Shown here piece after piece: positions 13,901 through 28,900 of a stretch of DNA of 64,000 bases. Source of the DNA: Protonemura montana (Eukaryota; Arthropoda; Insecta; Plecoptera; Nemouridae); contig OX387602.1 in the NCBI GenBank assembly GCA_947568835.1, positions 11,707,021 to 11,771,020 of the forward strand. Reading direction: 5' to 3'. The notes under the pieces are model-generated. The model ran no database searches. It saw only the letters and a program-made list of their open reading frames with translations, and was not told the DNA's origin. Numbering within the stretch: position 1 is the first letter of the stretch; the number at the start of each line of letters is the position of its first letter. Position numbers and translations under genes: made by a program.

Positions 13901-16900
13901 TTGTGTTTGCTTAGTCGATGCTCATCCCTAGCCTAAATTGTGTCAAGCAATCGAACTTTACATATCGAAGGTATTGCATTAATGCAATTATTTATGAAAA
14001 GTGTTGGTAGAGATCCCAATGGGCCAATGGTCATGCTGCAAGGTAATTCGATTCTACCTTGGACTTTTTGTCTAGTCGTTTTAAACGCTGTGGTTTTATC
14101 AATTAGTCTGTCCATGCCACCATGTCTCTATAAAATATTCAATGCTCTTTTTGACATGCCCTTGTGAGTTGTCTTTTGCATGACCTTTTGCAGTGATATT
14201 ACAGCGTTCTTTTTGTGCGCTCTCGGTGTAGAATAGAACGTTTTCAGATTTTATTACTATGGAAGTTCGGAGTCAGGCATTGTCCTGTGAACTGAATTTC
14301 ATCAAATAAAATAATCACAGAGGAATATTTTACAGGAGTCTAAATCCATCCTCATTATTCGTTCTTTCAGAGCTTCATAATTGATAAATCTTTCTCCATT
14401 TGAGGAAAATAATCGCCCTTCTCTATATATGCCTACACCTATTCCATAGGGTTCATAAAATATTCATCCTACCAATCACATACAGCTCACGGAATAAAAT
14501 ACTGACTTATTCATATTATCATTTAGCATCTACCAAATAGCCTAATAACTGTGGTTAGCTTGATCGTTACATGATGGGCCTTGCGATTCTGAGCGTTAAT
14601 TCGCGTGCAGTTGTCGCATTCCGCCCATGTTCCCTCCGATAGGGATGCCCGGGAAACATCAAGCTGGATTAGGATTTGAGCCCTTCCAGCCAGCAAGGAT
14701 CGTGGTAAACGCCCTCGCGAGTGCGAAGTGCCGTAGGTGTAGCAGCGAATCGCATGTCGTGACCCAGGGAAGTTGGTAACGTGAAGCCGATTCGAAACGA
14801 TTTTCGAGATTCTAGTTGCAGACAGTCCACGCAACGCTCGTAAATATCGGTACGGTGTGCAATTGTGCAACCAATGTTCGTTCGGGAAATCTGCGAAGCT
14901 TGGGGTGGAATTGGATAGGCGGTGTAACCGCTTCAGTTTATGATCTTATTGGAAGTTATTCTGATGTTCAGGTTGTACTGTCTTTCGGAATGAAACTGGG
15001 TACTCTTCGACAGGAGAGGATGATTTCAGTGCCTGATTTTTTTCCCCTCTCTGATAATTAATTTCTGTAGCCTCCCCCGTGCTAACAGAGCGACAGGGCC
15101 CGTTGTCTTAACACATCGAGGTACTTGCAACAAGTTTTGGCAATTTTACTGATTTTTTTTCCATACGCTTTCCAAATATTTAATTTCCGTGCGGTTTGGA
15201 CCTTTTATCATCATGCTTTCGAAATCTTAGCTAATATGTGGGTTCATGCAGAATTATTGACGCATTGGAAATGAGGTATAGTTTTACAAAACTTAAGAAT
15301 TAAAGATCTGCGGTAATATAAGTGATTGGTTGTAATGTAAAGTCAGCTAAGATATCAATGTCGGTGAGGAATGGCAAGAATGAAGAGTACGTCCTTATTT
15401 AGGCATCTCAGTTTGTGCACAATGCCAACTTAATTGAAATCAAAATTAAAAATAATGTGAAAATAATCAGGAAAAACACCATAAATGTTTTCAGAAAATG
15501 TTCATCTCATTGAAAATTGTTCAATTTAATATTTCAACGTGCCAACTCTATATCGTGACAAGTCGAAAACAGTTCTTTCTGCAGAAATTTGGGTACGTAG
15601 TCGAAAATTCTTCGTATAAGCGCTTTTAAATGAGGTATTTTTTTTGGAGCCTTGGGGATGGCGGGCACGCGTCTGAAATATAGTCGCTTCGGGTGTGATA
15701 GGTGGGTGTTAAATAATTCATTGCGCGGTTTTTTTTTCCTCCACTTGCGCTGCGGATTTGCAAAGTGGCATTCCTTGTGGAGGAAACGAAATCACACATC
15801 TGCACACAAACAAATCTACATTGGTGTGCAGCAAACAGTGTTTTTTTTTTCTTGATGATGGAGTGCTGCATCAGGGACTGCATAACGCTAGGGGTGTGCC
15901 AAGTTTTTGGCGTAGTGGTTCACCCGTGCACATAGTTGTGTCTTGATTCTAATTTCACAAGACACCATTTCGTCAGCGACTGTGGCACTTTGTCGCTTGT
16001 TTTCCTGCACAAGCAGCAATTTCAGATATGCGTTTCAAACTGTGTTTACGTGAAAAGTTTTGTCGGGACATTTATCCTCAAAGTTAGCGCGTGCGGGACA
16101 TAAATTTTACGGTATACAACGTGAAATATATTATGAGAACGCTTTTTTCTGTGCGTTGTCAACTTGTCAGGTGCATGTTAAACATAACATTTTGAATTAA
16201 ACTAAAACGATCCGTACAATTCTACCAAATGAACTACCGTCGCCGTACTCAGTTACAGTAAAAAACCTCGTACGCACCGTTCCTCGGCATGTATGGAGAC
16301 GTGCGTCATAATTTTGTGCGTGCAGGAAGCAGTACCGCAATATGTCTACGCGCTCCCATCGCTCGCCAGAGAGAGAGAGGGGGGGGGGGGGGGGGGCGGC
16401 GGCAGTGCGTGACATAACTTATAAATAGGGGTGCCATGATATGTTGATTGTAATGTATTAATAACATGCAATCCGATGAAGAGCGCATTCTCTTTGCAAT
16501 CGTGGATTGATATCGCAATTAGCTTTCAAGCCTAATTCAGATTGCTCATGGACAGGCAGGTCAACTTCGTCATCATAAGGGTATGTCCGACTATTTGCAT
16601 ACCAAAGTTATCACCCATTGCGGGTTTCAATCACGGGTTTTCACTGGCAGGAAAACAAACTGATTGAATGGTCTGGCTGGATATTGGAATGAATATTCTA
16701 TTGATCTGTTTAGTATCGGAATATGGAACAAAACAACCTAGGCATGGGCTGTTTATTATGTTCCTACCTTGGTGCTTGCTAAATCGGCCAACAACACCAT
16801 GATGGCGTTTATCATTCGCACAAATAATTTAGCGTTCGGTCCCGTTTTAACTTTTATAAAAATACCATAATAAATATTTATAACTTCAAGCACATTTATT

Positions 16901-19900
16901 GAAATAGTAAATTGCATCCATTTTGTAAAAAAAAAAGCTAACACTGGATCACATCTGTATATACGATGGTGTTTAAAGAGCAGCACTCTAATTTATTTAC
17001 ACAATAGAGGCACATACACGTGATTTTATGTAGCTATATGATACAGCCAAAATGTAGCAACATCCACCTATGGCAGACCAGATTAGCAAAGGTTTTAGCA
17101 TAGCTTTTAGCTATAAATTAGATCTGCGTGTATCTCTCTGCAAACTACTATTTCATTTTCAGTATACGATAATTCAGTTTTGGGTAAGTTGCATCGTGCG
17201 GTCGGTCCCCACCCCCCTGGCTTTGTTTGATCGCTGTTTCCCTGTGTTCCATGAGTTCCCTGATCTCCGATATCACGGGATGCTGCTGGTGCATGCGACC
17301 AACACTGGGATTGTTTGTTCGCGAATCGGGACGCTCCATCGAATCATGTTTGCAGGAGAGAAGTCTGGAAAACGGAGTTTCTAGAAAGTCTGAGATCCAC
17401 TAACTAGTTTCGAATTTTGATATATAAACGCTGGGTTGAAATTTATGTTTGAATATCAATTTCTATTCACAGTATGCCATGAAATTTGAAATAAACTCGA
17501 CACGAGTGTGTGCTAAACGCAGCGCTACTTCTAGGTACTCCATTCACAGACAAAAACTTCTATATTTACTTTTTGTAGATAAGTAAAATTCATAAAACCT
17601 ATGCACATCAGGAATTTTGTGGTTTGCTTTACTGTTCTCGCAGTTCATTAACCACGTAGATCTGTTTTGCGACGCCATCAACTGGAAATTTCTGTCAGAC
17701 GCGCGTGCAAGAGGTGTTGATGGTTGTTTCCCTTTCATCACGTACAAAATATTATTTTTTGACAGCATACCATTCCACTGCGAGAACACGTGCCGCGTCT
17801 AATAGGTCGCGAAAGCTATCAAATTAATCGGGGCAATTAGCAATCGACCCTCAGACCCGCGGCGCGTTTGGTGAAGTTGTTCAGTGTGTGTGTGTGTGTG
17901 GCACGGTGCGTCTCGTGGGATTTGATCTTGAGACATCGCTGTGTGATCTCGTAGCCAGAGATTGATCGAGTTTCTAGTGCGGCGGGAAACGCTGAGAAAC
18001 GGGATGACAACACGGGAATTGCTCAGACTTGCAGATTGCACATTCGAAACGTACCTACTGGGCGAACTTAACTGAAAATTTATTCACTATTCGAATTGCT
18101 CTGTAGGCATTGGCAATTGAATGTCTGCAATTTCAATCTCCTCCCATTTAAAGTTTAAACACTAACTCAGGATTTTAAGTATACAGTTTTGTTGAAACTC
18201 ATTACTGGCCATTGGTCCAAGGAGAGTCTTTTTTTTTTTTTTGATTATTCAATGTCCTCAGTTCGACTCAATATTATGTGCCAGAACTTGAAACAAAACT
18301 AAAAGTTTTTCGAAAATTGTTCTTCGATATAGCAGACTCCGGGCATAGATGTTAACCCCGTGGCATCGGATCTCTCATGGAGCTAAAGTTTTTCTAATAG
18401 CCGGCACTTTTCCGAAGAAATATAGTGCTCTTTATTGATCCGCCATAACGGCTATAGCCTCTTCAGTCTTAGAGTGTAACTATGACCGAAAGTCAGTCTT
18501 TCCAATAAACTGAGTTTTCCGCGCGGAAAACAGTCCCATGCTTTCATCTCATGAAGTCTAATACTCCCTACAGTTCCACCTTTATAGCGTCGCAGGGCCC
18601 TACTCTTCTGTTTTACCTTGCCTTACCATAGAACACATACCAAGGACTTAAAGTGCTTCATTTGAGAGCAACCCTTTCCTATAAAGTTATGGCTGTGCGC
18701 ATCCCGTGGTAATCGTAGTAATTTCTCAATCCCAACCGATACCAAGTCTTCTCGTGCATGTGGCTTTGGTCGTGAGCCCACGAGGAGGACGATCTCTACT
18801 CGTGCTGTGTCTCTGACTCGAACAGTTCAGGGTTTTCACCAATGGAGCGCACCGTGTCGTGCGTGGGGGAGGGGCGCCCCTCCACCTGCGCGCCGGAAAC
18901 GAATGTAGTCATCGGTGTGCCCCGACTCTCCATCCTCCCACCACTGACGCCACCATCATAGAGCGCCGCGACGCCCTGATAGCGCGGCGCAATCTTTACC
19001 AGCTGATCAATACAAGGGCCATTCTGACTAGCGTCGACCGTGTATTTTCATTATCATTTTACATTTTGTGTGAGATATTGTGTATAAGACATAACTGGCC
19101 CACTCTGCAAGTAATGTTAAAGAGTGAAATCCTGTATAGGTAATGGAGCTCATGGGTTTTTATCAAAAGAAGTCGCGAAAATTATAACCAAAGTTTGTAT
19201 GATATTGTGTGCATCGCATGCAACGAGATGCTTTTGCAACCGTGCCAAAATATTTTCGATTCTTGACACCTATTCGTAATAAATTGTTATATGTCTGGAA
19301 AACGTGGCGCCTTCCGCGCAGTTTGCGAGTCGGTAAACTGTTCGGGGAAATGGACATATGGAAAATCGGGAAACTAATGAGTCATGGTAATAGCCGGCGA
19401 CGGATTATAAGGGCATCAAAAGGACAAGCAGGTTTATCCAGGTTTAGTACGCGTAGGGTTTGCAAGGAAATATTGGAGCCCTGTTCATGACAACAAACTA
19501 CCGAAGCACACAAAGTTCAGTGTAAGCGTCTCTTAACTCATTGTTTCGTACGAGCTATGGAAAAGGTAAAATTATTGCGTCAGTGGGATTTTGCAATATT
19601 TTGGTGACAGCTGCGTGGCAGTTGTTTACCTTTCTCACTCCCCATCCGATTTTCAAATGGAGCAATCCAAAAGCACTCTGTGAATCTAATAAGAAAAGAA
19701 AGTGCCTTGCGCTTAGGCAAAGCTAACGCTAATGCATTTCTTAAAGCGCTACACGGAGAAAGAAAGGTGCAATTGAGTCAATATTATGCCTCCGTTGGCC
19801 TTCTCTCTACACCCCATCCCCCTGAATTAGTCTATTGGTTGGCTTATTGACTCCCTGGTCAGGCCCGTGTGGTTTTATCATCTTCCCGCGTGGTATTGAT

Positions 19901-22900
19901 TCATTAGATGGAAGGTGCGTGCCCTGAATCGCTTACCTGGCAAACCAAACTTCTCTCAAAATCTCGAGCCGCTTCCTGTTCGCCCTCGCCCATCACTTCA
20001 CGCGCACATTTAATTTTCATCGTTTTAAAAATCAGCCAATTAAATTAAATTCTTCCCTCGCCCGGACGTTTACAGATTTAACGCCGATCTAGCAACCACG
20101 TGCCTTAAATAATTAATAGCGTTCATTAACCTGGCTGAGTCTACATAGACTGGAGTTCATGCATTATTTGTTCGCAATTCTCCTGCTCTTATTATCTGAC
20201 AATCCAGCTTCTCTTTCAGCTCCATTATAGCGCGTCTTGTTAGATTCTCTGAATATTTGAGACACATAGTTTCCGCCCCCCACTTCTTTCTGCCTTTATC
20301 CACGTTTTATATTTATGTACTCGTCTATTCGAATCCAACTTTATAGTAATAATATCGTTTCATATTTCCTATGTTCGAAACACGAGACATGAGAGTTGAA
20401 TGAGCTTTTCGTGTTCTCCGTATACTCCCTGCCAAACTGCGCGACGAGCAATACAAGTAGTTTGCTCCAGGGTGTATTCCAGACTCATTCCCTGGATGCT
20501 CCAGGATTTTGCCCATGTTAATAATATGTGTGCTGCTGGAGCTTTCATCCCCGCGTTTATTTGTTCTCGAAACATGGTGGTTTTCAATAGTTATATGCTG
20601 CAAGCTTTAGTTGTGCACGGCTACCAAAGTTAATAACAGACTCTTGTGACTCGGTGTTCCATTATTCTATAAGTTTATTGTTTATGAAAGGATTAATTCA
20701 ATTAAATGTGTCATCCTTACTATTTTGACTTTCAGCCAAAAGGCAGCAAACGTTTTGCAAGTGCCGCGACGCGGTTTACCATCGTCTTGTTGTTGATTGA
20801 TTTAGTTGAATGATCTAGAATTCGTGAAGCCGTGCGTGTGTTTGTGACTTTTGTCACGTGTGTACCAATTTCGAGTGGTGCCCCAAATACCAGCGATCGT
20901 GGATTGGTTTCAGACTAATGGGTACACACTCACAACATGAGTCATGTCACTTGGAAATGAATGAAAATGCCACGAGTCCTGATAGCGTCTGTGAATGATC
21001 TATTTCTCCTCCTCTTTCTCTCAACGCTGCAACGACGCTCGACGTCTTTTAATTTCGACGCGCCGTGCTCTACTGGTGAGCAGCGTTACGCGGGACATGT
21101 CAATACGTTTCCCCGATTGAAGCTACGGGATGAACGAACTGTTTTCTGAGTCAACGCCTCGTGGCGTTCGGTTGTCGTGAAAAATTCAAATTTCCGAAGC
21201 GAGTTCGCGTGTCATGAAAAGTCTTTTGTGCTTCACTCTGAATTCGCTTTTTATTTTTGCTTATAAATAATACAAGTTCGTGTAGTCACGCTAAAATTTT
21301 AAGTAGCTGCGCGCGAGAATTGGCCTCTTGGTTATATAGATTTTGTGATTTCACGGCACGTAAAAGACGTGGACCGCTAGATCGCGGTGCAGCATCTTGC
21401 TCTGCATTTGTGATTCGCCAAGTAAATTGGTTGCGAGCAAAATTGTGCAAGCGTTGGCAATAAAAAGGGCGGTCGTTGCGCCCAACGGGCGGATATTGCG
21501 CCCAACGGGCTTGACTCTGGAGGTGCACACGGAGCCGGATCCTCCGTGCAGAGACACGGGGTGCATCCATGCCGGATCACACGACAGCTGATGGCCCCCG
21601 CATCAACATGCCGTGTTATTTATATGTTATTTATGCGAATTTTCTATTTCAATCGAGACGTTACGTTAAAAGCACGCGTTTACCGACGTCATCGCACGGT
21701 CGTAATTAGCATGTGTTTTGTCCGTGGTTTGTTGCTCAGCTGTTAAACGCCTTCATTGATAAACCAATCGCTGGTGCAGCTATAGGACTCGGTGTGTTGG
21801 TTCGTATACCTTCTTGATGATGCATTGATGGTCGGCGCGTACGCAGCTGCAAGTGCAATGCGCAATGCTTGGTGCTAAACCGAGATTTATTTGTCTACAC
21901 CATGTAATGGTTAAAAATTTACATTTCGGCGTGAAATATCTGTTAATATTTTTTTCTGGAACCGACGCCGCGTCATAAAACAGCAGTCAAGTTTCGGCGT
22001 TGATCTCCCCATCTCTCGCGACTCGTGGGTTATTCACGAGCAACAACAAATCGATTCATCTCTCTCTCTCTCTCTTTGCCCAAAAATTACATGGCCAAAG
22101 AACATGCGGCTGACTTCGTTACATCCCCGTCTGCTTTTGCCAAACAGCACCGATGATGGAAACCGAGCATCGATCGGTGGTCTTTTTGCATTCGAGATAA
22201 AGACATTTGTTCCGTCTGCACTTTGCCAGCGAATCATTGGCGAGTTCGTTGACACTGACCAACCTCAACCTCACCTAGCGCTCGATCATAATGGAGCGCG
22301 CCGGGCTCTCGACCCTGGCTCCTTGCACCCCGTCCCACAGCGCGGCACAAGCCAAGGAATCAGTCTCCCAATCATTAATGAGCCAATCAATTGGTTGATA
22401 TTCGCTTCAAATTAAGCGCCCTGTGTACACACTCGATTTGCGAGTGAATTACTCGGAACAATGGCGCATGTTTTGTGGGCGTCGCGACGCCGCGTAGCGC
22501 TGTGAGAGCGACCGAGAGCGACGTCGTAGTCGACCGATGCCTGTAACGATCGCCCCGACCCGGGCAGAACCCTCCCCTCTCACCACCCCTCGGCATCCCA
22601 CCCGCTCGCACACTTGCGAGAGAGCGTGGAGGAGATACTCTGGCTGGCTTGCCCCGAGACGCCGCGATGCTGCTGGCAATGTACCGAGTTCGACGCCCAC
22701 GCATGCAATCGCCTCCCCCTCCCCCCCTTGGCCCCCTGGCCACCCGTGCCCCGCGATCGCGCTCAGCACATTGCTTCTGCGGATGCTGGCGAGCGCCGCG
22801 CTGCAGTCGGGGCGATCATCTCGCGGCGGCAGGTCGCGCGTCGGGACGCCCCGTAGTGTCGAAACCACCAGCCCGTCGCGAGCCAGCCAGCCAGTCAGCA

Positions 22901-25900
22901 TAATATTAGGCACTTGTTGAGTCGTGTGGCTCGATTTGGATCGGGGATACTCACGCTCGCGAGTTATACACGGTGGTCGAGCTGTCATGAGTGGTGTTAG
23001 CTTTTTGACGGCCGTCAAGACGTTCACGCCGTCGTCGGTGAGGCGGCGACGTCGCAGCGACAAGGTTCATAGACTGGAGTTGCCGTCGTCGGGCGACCAG
23101 AGTCCTGGACACGGACAGCCCGACGTGGTTCCGAGCTGGGACACGGCTCCTCCGATCACTCCCCCAGCTGCGTTTCTGCCCCCGAATCACAGGAAGAACA
23201 GGGCATCGTCAGGTGAGCGACTGTTGCCGCTCGACGGAGAACAAGTGCTCAGTATTTTCGGCCACTCTCGCCGTTTTTTTTTTGGGGGGAAATATCCTCG
23301 ATTTCTCTTGTTAAGGGTTAATGTACTGACGCTGTTTTACTAGTCATGTCACATTGACCCAAACATCTCGTATATGTGCATAACAAATTTCGTGACCCAA
23401 CCTGTCGTCTTAGCATTCCTCCTGAAAGTGTCCTTCGGCCGACTCTGGGTGGCTGGACCTTGTTATGGCCCTGTTGTACACATCCACTTTCGACATGGCC
23501 ATTGTAGAAGACCTCGGTTTTACGACGCATTTTCACGACATGACTGTCGCCTTGAATTGCGTTGCGCCCCATTTAGGGTCCCGGCGTGATCGCTGACCGG
23601 CCTATTTTTGTGCGAGCTTGTTTAAATTTTGAAATGACACTTCACGAAAATGTTGCGAGTTCAGGATTGCTGTGTTATCCTTGACAGGTATGCGGCGGCG
23701 GCGACGCTGAATTGTGTAAGAAGTTTTACGATGAGTCAACATAGCGCCTCGCCGTGGAGAAAATTTTGGCGACGACCCAGACCTCTAAAACTCTCTCAAA
23801 ATAATATCAACCTCCAATTTTAGCACACGTGAAAATATGCGAATCGATACACTGACTGTTAAGGTACAGCCGGAAGAAGTCGTTGGCCCAACTTTTTTCT
23901 CATGCATCTGGTAATTTGCATAATTGGTTTTGAACTTTTTGATAAATCGAGAAGTGACATTTCAGCTGTTCATTTCGATGTAAACAGCGACGTCGTCCTC
24001 ATCTCCTTTTGTCTTTTGGCAATGTCTTTGTTGTTTGGTAATAACGTGATACTTCAATGTTCTAATTCGAGGCCAGACTATCTTTATTGCTAATTAAGGA
24101 GATGCTGCAGTAAAAAAAAAAAAAAAAACTAGAGAATACTTCTCACTTCTCGTGCAATATGTTGTACACGGTGTTGAACCAAGATTACAGCCATCTCAGC
24201 GGCGAGAACTGCTTGAGACGAGTAGCCTTGGGGGCCGCTTCTTCGCCGAGTATGTTATCCTCTAAACTCTTAATTTCTTCTCGAGTCCCACTTCGTGTTC
24301 GTGGCTTCTTCAAGGAGCCTACATAAGAGACTCGTCGACGTCGCTTAGCCATGAACCCGGTACCTCCACCGCTGCCACCAAGTGTGATTGGTGTTGTAAA
24401 CCAGTAAAGAAACAAGCTTGCTCAATTGTCCGTCGCATATTATTACTACCAATAAAATACACAACTCGAGCTACTTTCATAATGGCTGGTTTGGTGGAAA
24501 TAGGTTAAACTTTGCCGAACTTCGCAACGGGCAATTTCACGTGTCAAAAACTAACTGATGGAAGACCAATCAAAACAAAACACATATTGACACAACCTTC
24601 TACGTTTTCCACCAATCGGTACCAACAGAGAGAACATTTTCCAGCCGATAAAACGTATTCAATACCTCGCTAGATTTATCTTTTGGCGTGTCGTTATTTC
24701 AAACAATGGTAGGAAAATGAACTCGGCACAATGCGGCGGAAAAGCGGCTACGGTGTCCTTTTAAAAGCGCTGTGAAATCGTCGATCCCTAAGTGCTTGCT
24801 ACCAACGTAGAGGTATCTGCGAGTCAAGTGGCAAATAGCCCATAATGAAGTGTGAACAAACACGACATTGCCACATGCATGCGAGAGCTAAAACAAAGGC
24901 AAGGTATCCTAATTAAACAAATAAGCGCCGAGTTACGGGGACGCTCTATTCGGAAAATATATTTGCCTTTCGCGTGGGTGGCGCTTGATTACGAATACAA
25001 CAACCCCGCGAAGCTGATCCAATACGGATTATCGGCTATATTTAGACGTCGCAAGCTCGCTTCAAAACTTGAGAACAGTTTTGAACGACGCCCCATGTAA
25101 CGTCTGATATCCAATACACTTTTTCACATGTACCCATCAAGTTTGCTATGACGTCTTATTTTGTTTCGCTTTCCATCCCATTTTCTTTTCGTGCCGCGAG
25201 CCGAAGTAAGCTTTCTTTGAAGGCACATCTCACGCGAAGTTCACGCGAAGGTGAATCGAGTTTATCGCCGCTGCTGACGCTTGTTGAGTCACACCCGACC
25301 CGTAGTAGATTGAGGGACAGATATCGGATTTTGGACACCGTATTGAGCAGCTTGGCCCGCGAATTCCCGGTGGGCTCGTAAAGCCCAGGCGCTGGTCTCC
25401 AACTCAACCGTCAAGTCTTGACAACAAAATCTCGATGCTGTTGACATTGCGACGGCGGTCGAGCCGAGATAGAAGACATCTGGATCCTAGTAAAGGACGA
25501 CATTCGGAGCGCCGCGGAATCTTGTTGTAATGCAAACTATTTTGCTCGTTTAGATTTGAATAGTGTCGCAGCTTGAACGAAATCAATATGGCATTCTGAT
25601 GTCTACCAGATTCACATGAAAGCTGATTGAAACCGGAGGAAACATATATTTTTGATTCGTCGTTGCGGGGAAAAAATCAGACTGAAGGGTAACTGTGGTG
25701 TATCAAATAACTCAAAGCCATTATATTATCATCTCTGCGAAGTTTCACTCGTGAAGCCGTATAAGAAAATTCAGAGTGTCAACAGAAACGAATTTTCGTA
25801 AAGAAGATTGGACGTAACGTGCCATATGCTAATTTTGAAGTTAGTTATGTAAAAAAGGTGAAATTTGTCGCTAACAAAGAACGGCATGGAAGCATAAAAT

Positions 25901-28900
25901 AAACTAGCGCTCTTGTAAAGAATCCAATTTAGAGTTGTGGCTGCGAAAGACGGGTTTTGCGCGTTATAGTTCGCTTGTCTGCTTCTAAGTTCTAACTATC
26001 CGTTATTCAAATCTCAGCCCTCGCTTTTACTGCACCTCAGTCTGACAGAAAAGATTCCAAAATGTCATACTCATACTTCAGCTTGTCGGCTTTGCTCAAG
26101 ACGCTGAAGAATCTGGAAACGAGTTTGGAAAATGGAAAAACCACCTCCGTGAATATCAGAGCTAAGGCGTTCTCAAAAAAAAAAAAACTCGCTTGCTCCA
26201 TTGCCATTTTCAAGCGTCAGCGAATCACAAAATCCGTATTTTCAAACGTGGCAGTTATTTTTCTAAAACATGGCCTCGTGAAAATTTCGGCGTTTTCGTC
26301 TACACCTAAAACCATGAAACAGAAGTCATTTTTCGTTCGCCGAAAGAAACCCGCGAGTGACTCTTGAATTTCACCCCCGGGCATTCCACCAAGTAGCAAG
26401 GCAGCTGTGTAATTTCTCACATGCACGGCATTTGCTTGTTGTGGGGGATTGCACACTTTAAAAGCTTCGTGGCTCATTAGAGCTGTCGCTTTCTTGGAAT
26501 TGATAGCTCTGCCAAAGTGAGGAATACCGAACATGTTGCTCCAGAAAATAAAGGACTTTGCCACCTCGGGGGAAGGTGATGAGAGAAACAAAGAAGGGAG
26601 GCTTTTATCAGATACCACCTTGGGAAACTGCTAGCTAGACTGTCTCCTGAGAGCAATGATACAATCAGATCCATACAATCAGCTTACTGCACAATTAATC
26701 TTATTTTCATCTGTTTACTAAATACAAACAATAATCTTCACAGCCTAAATATTTGCAAACAGTCCCACTGCATTTAATTAATTAACAATCAATGCTAGAG
26801 ATTTTAGGAGTGTAAACCAACATAGTCATGAGATCAATAATTTTATGTTCCTCCCATGGGAAAATGTTGACTTTGTAAGGGCACATTTAAACATCAACCC
26901 CAACTTACCACCTTGTTCTTCTTCTATTGCAGAGCCGAAAAAGGATAAGACTGATCAGACAAATGGGTCAATCACGCCAAGTAGTGACCCTCCCCCAGGC
27001 GGTGGCGTCGTCTCGTTCGGCGGCGATGGCGGCCCGTCGTCCGGCGGCTTCAAGCCCGAGCGGCCATCCACGCTGGGACCCGGAAAGCTGACCCGACGCC
27101 TGCTGTGTTACCATAGTGAGCACTGTATGTCGCACAACTCCCCTCCTCGGTCCAACCAGATGCAGACAGGAGGTGAGCCCACGGAGGTCACCGAAAGTTT
27201 TTCAGTCGAGATAGCGATCACTTAAAGTTGTTCGAGAAGATGTCGTCGTAGTAAGGTCACTGCCGAGCAAGTGACCCCAAATTTACTGTCAATCTACGGT
27301 GACGGAATCCACATTGAGAACTTAACGTGATCGCTGCCGATATTGTAGTTTTTTTTTTGTGATTTAACCAGTTTCCTTCTCACATTTAATCATTAGTAAA
27401 ATAGGGAAAAATATGAAAATAGAAGCATCTGATTTTCTGTGATCAGTTAGTCCCATTTACTTGCAGATATATTCAACTGGCCCTGTATCACTTGCCCTTA
27501 TTGTGGCATTTTATAGCTAGAACTATGGCTGATATTGATGGTTATATACAAGTCTAGACATTTCAAGGAAAAGTTGCCTACTAACACTAAATTTTCAATT
27601 AAATCTTGCTTAAAAAAGGGTGAGTTACAACCTTCTATTGTAGACTATAAAGTCCACATTCAAGCAATTATCTAAAATATAGGCGATAGGCAAAAAGCTC
27701 AGAGTTACGAAAATAACAAAATTTACACGAGTCACTTCCACTTTAACGTCTATCATTACCATGCTCCAACTTTAATGAGAATCAAATTAATTCAAACCCC
27801 ATTTACATTTCAATTGGCTAAAAAAACATACAGCTCTCCCCCACTTAAACACTCCATTAAACATGCCCATTACCACCCCAAAAAATAACCAATATAACCC
27901 TCGACTCGCCTCTCAACTCTGGCACTAACGGGACGTTCCCTGCTTGTTTTCAGTGCCCGATGGACAGAATATGCACGAGCCGACTCCACCCCCCTCCGAA
28001 CGCCACCCTCACCTCGCCAACACCCTGACGCTGTCCGAACTGCCCGAACCGCCGATCCCTCTATCAGAAATCGGGCCAATACCTCCGCCGCCCATGTTCA
28101 GTTCCCCTAGCCCTCCGCTAACGCTGCGACAGGGACAGCTGGGATGCGGCGTACACAATGCCGTCCCTCTAGACCTCTCAGACTACCTCTTCGAAGGTAC
28201 GCACCTTAAGACACCAGGCTCGGGATTTGCAACAGCACCAAGTTTCTAGTACAAAATTTAGCATGGGTGATTTCTTTCATGTTTGATCAAGTGTCTACTT
28301 GGTCTAATAACTTGGTGGGATTGACAAATCCCTTCCCTGAGTATCGTTCTTTCTATACATTATTGCAGTACTTCCGTGAATTTGAGTTGTTGGTAAAACT
28401 ATTTAACTTAATTTGCTGTAAAAATTGCTCAACATACAAAATATTGGGCACAAAAAAGCACAGTTTGATGCCAAAGAGTCAAAATGGTTTTGTGCAAGAT
28501 GTTGTAGTTATATCACCACTGCGATTATCATGGAAGTGCAACTGACAATGGATTTTATGCAATTGCATGGCTGATTTTATTAGTAGGCTGGCTGGGATTG
28601 CATTTAGTTAGGATTGTAAAACAGTTAACTCATTAATGTTAACAACTTAACAATTTAACAAACATACATACAACAGTCGACAACTCTTCGCAAGGTGAGA
28701 CATTTTTTCTTTCTGAAATAACTCCTGCAATCATGGTGCTAAAAAGAGGACCAACTTACTTTTTTTGCAGAGCTCAATACGTATTTTTAAACATTAAAGC
28801 CTATGTGACAAAACTCAATGCTTGTTGCATTCTGTGTTAGTCTGGTTTTATTAAACAGCACATATTTCATTTTTACAGCTATATATTGATCACATCCAGA

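Larger units (their letters stand above)
10178..22439 (+). other. Long Phactr intron, 5' part
   Basis: No exon supported. It contains a GA-repeat running into an 18-base G-run near 16370-16396, a poly-T tract at 18229-18242, a GC-rich patch at 18840-18990 with an 8-bp inverted repeat (GCGCCGCG / CGCGGCGC), a 15-bp direct repeat at 21476-21490 and 21496-21510, and a (TC)n tract at 22059-22075. Open frames here are short and unsupported. Confidence 0.6.
23213..26932 (+). other. Phactr intron, 3.7 kb, with retroelement remnant
   Basis: Contains a poly-A run near 24112-24128, the LTR-element remnant at about 24185-24400, and an unexplained minus-strand open frame at 26217-26618. Otherwise no supported coding sequence. 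Confidence 0.65.

Noticed and set aside
22449-23063. 204-codon minus-strand open frame
   Set aside because: It overlaps the CpG-rich candidate promoter and coding exon on the other strand; long frames are expected in GC-rich DNA and the composition is Arg/Gly-rich noise.
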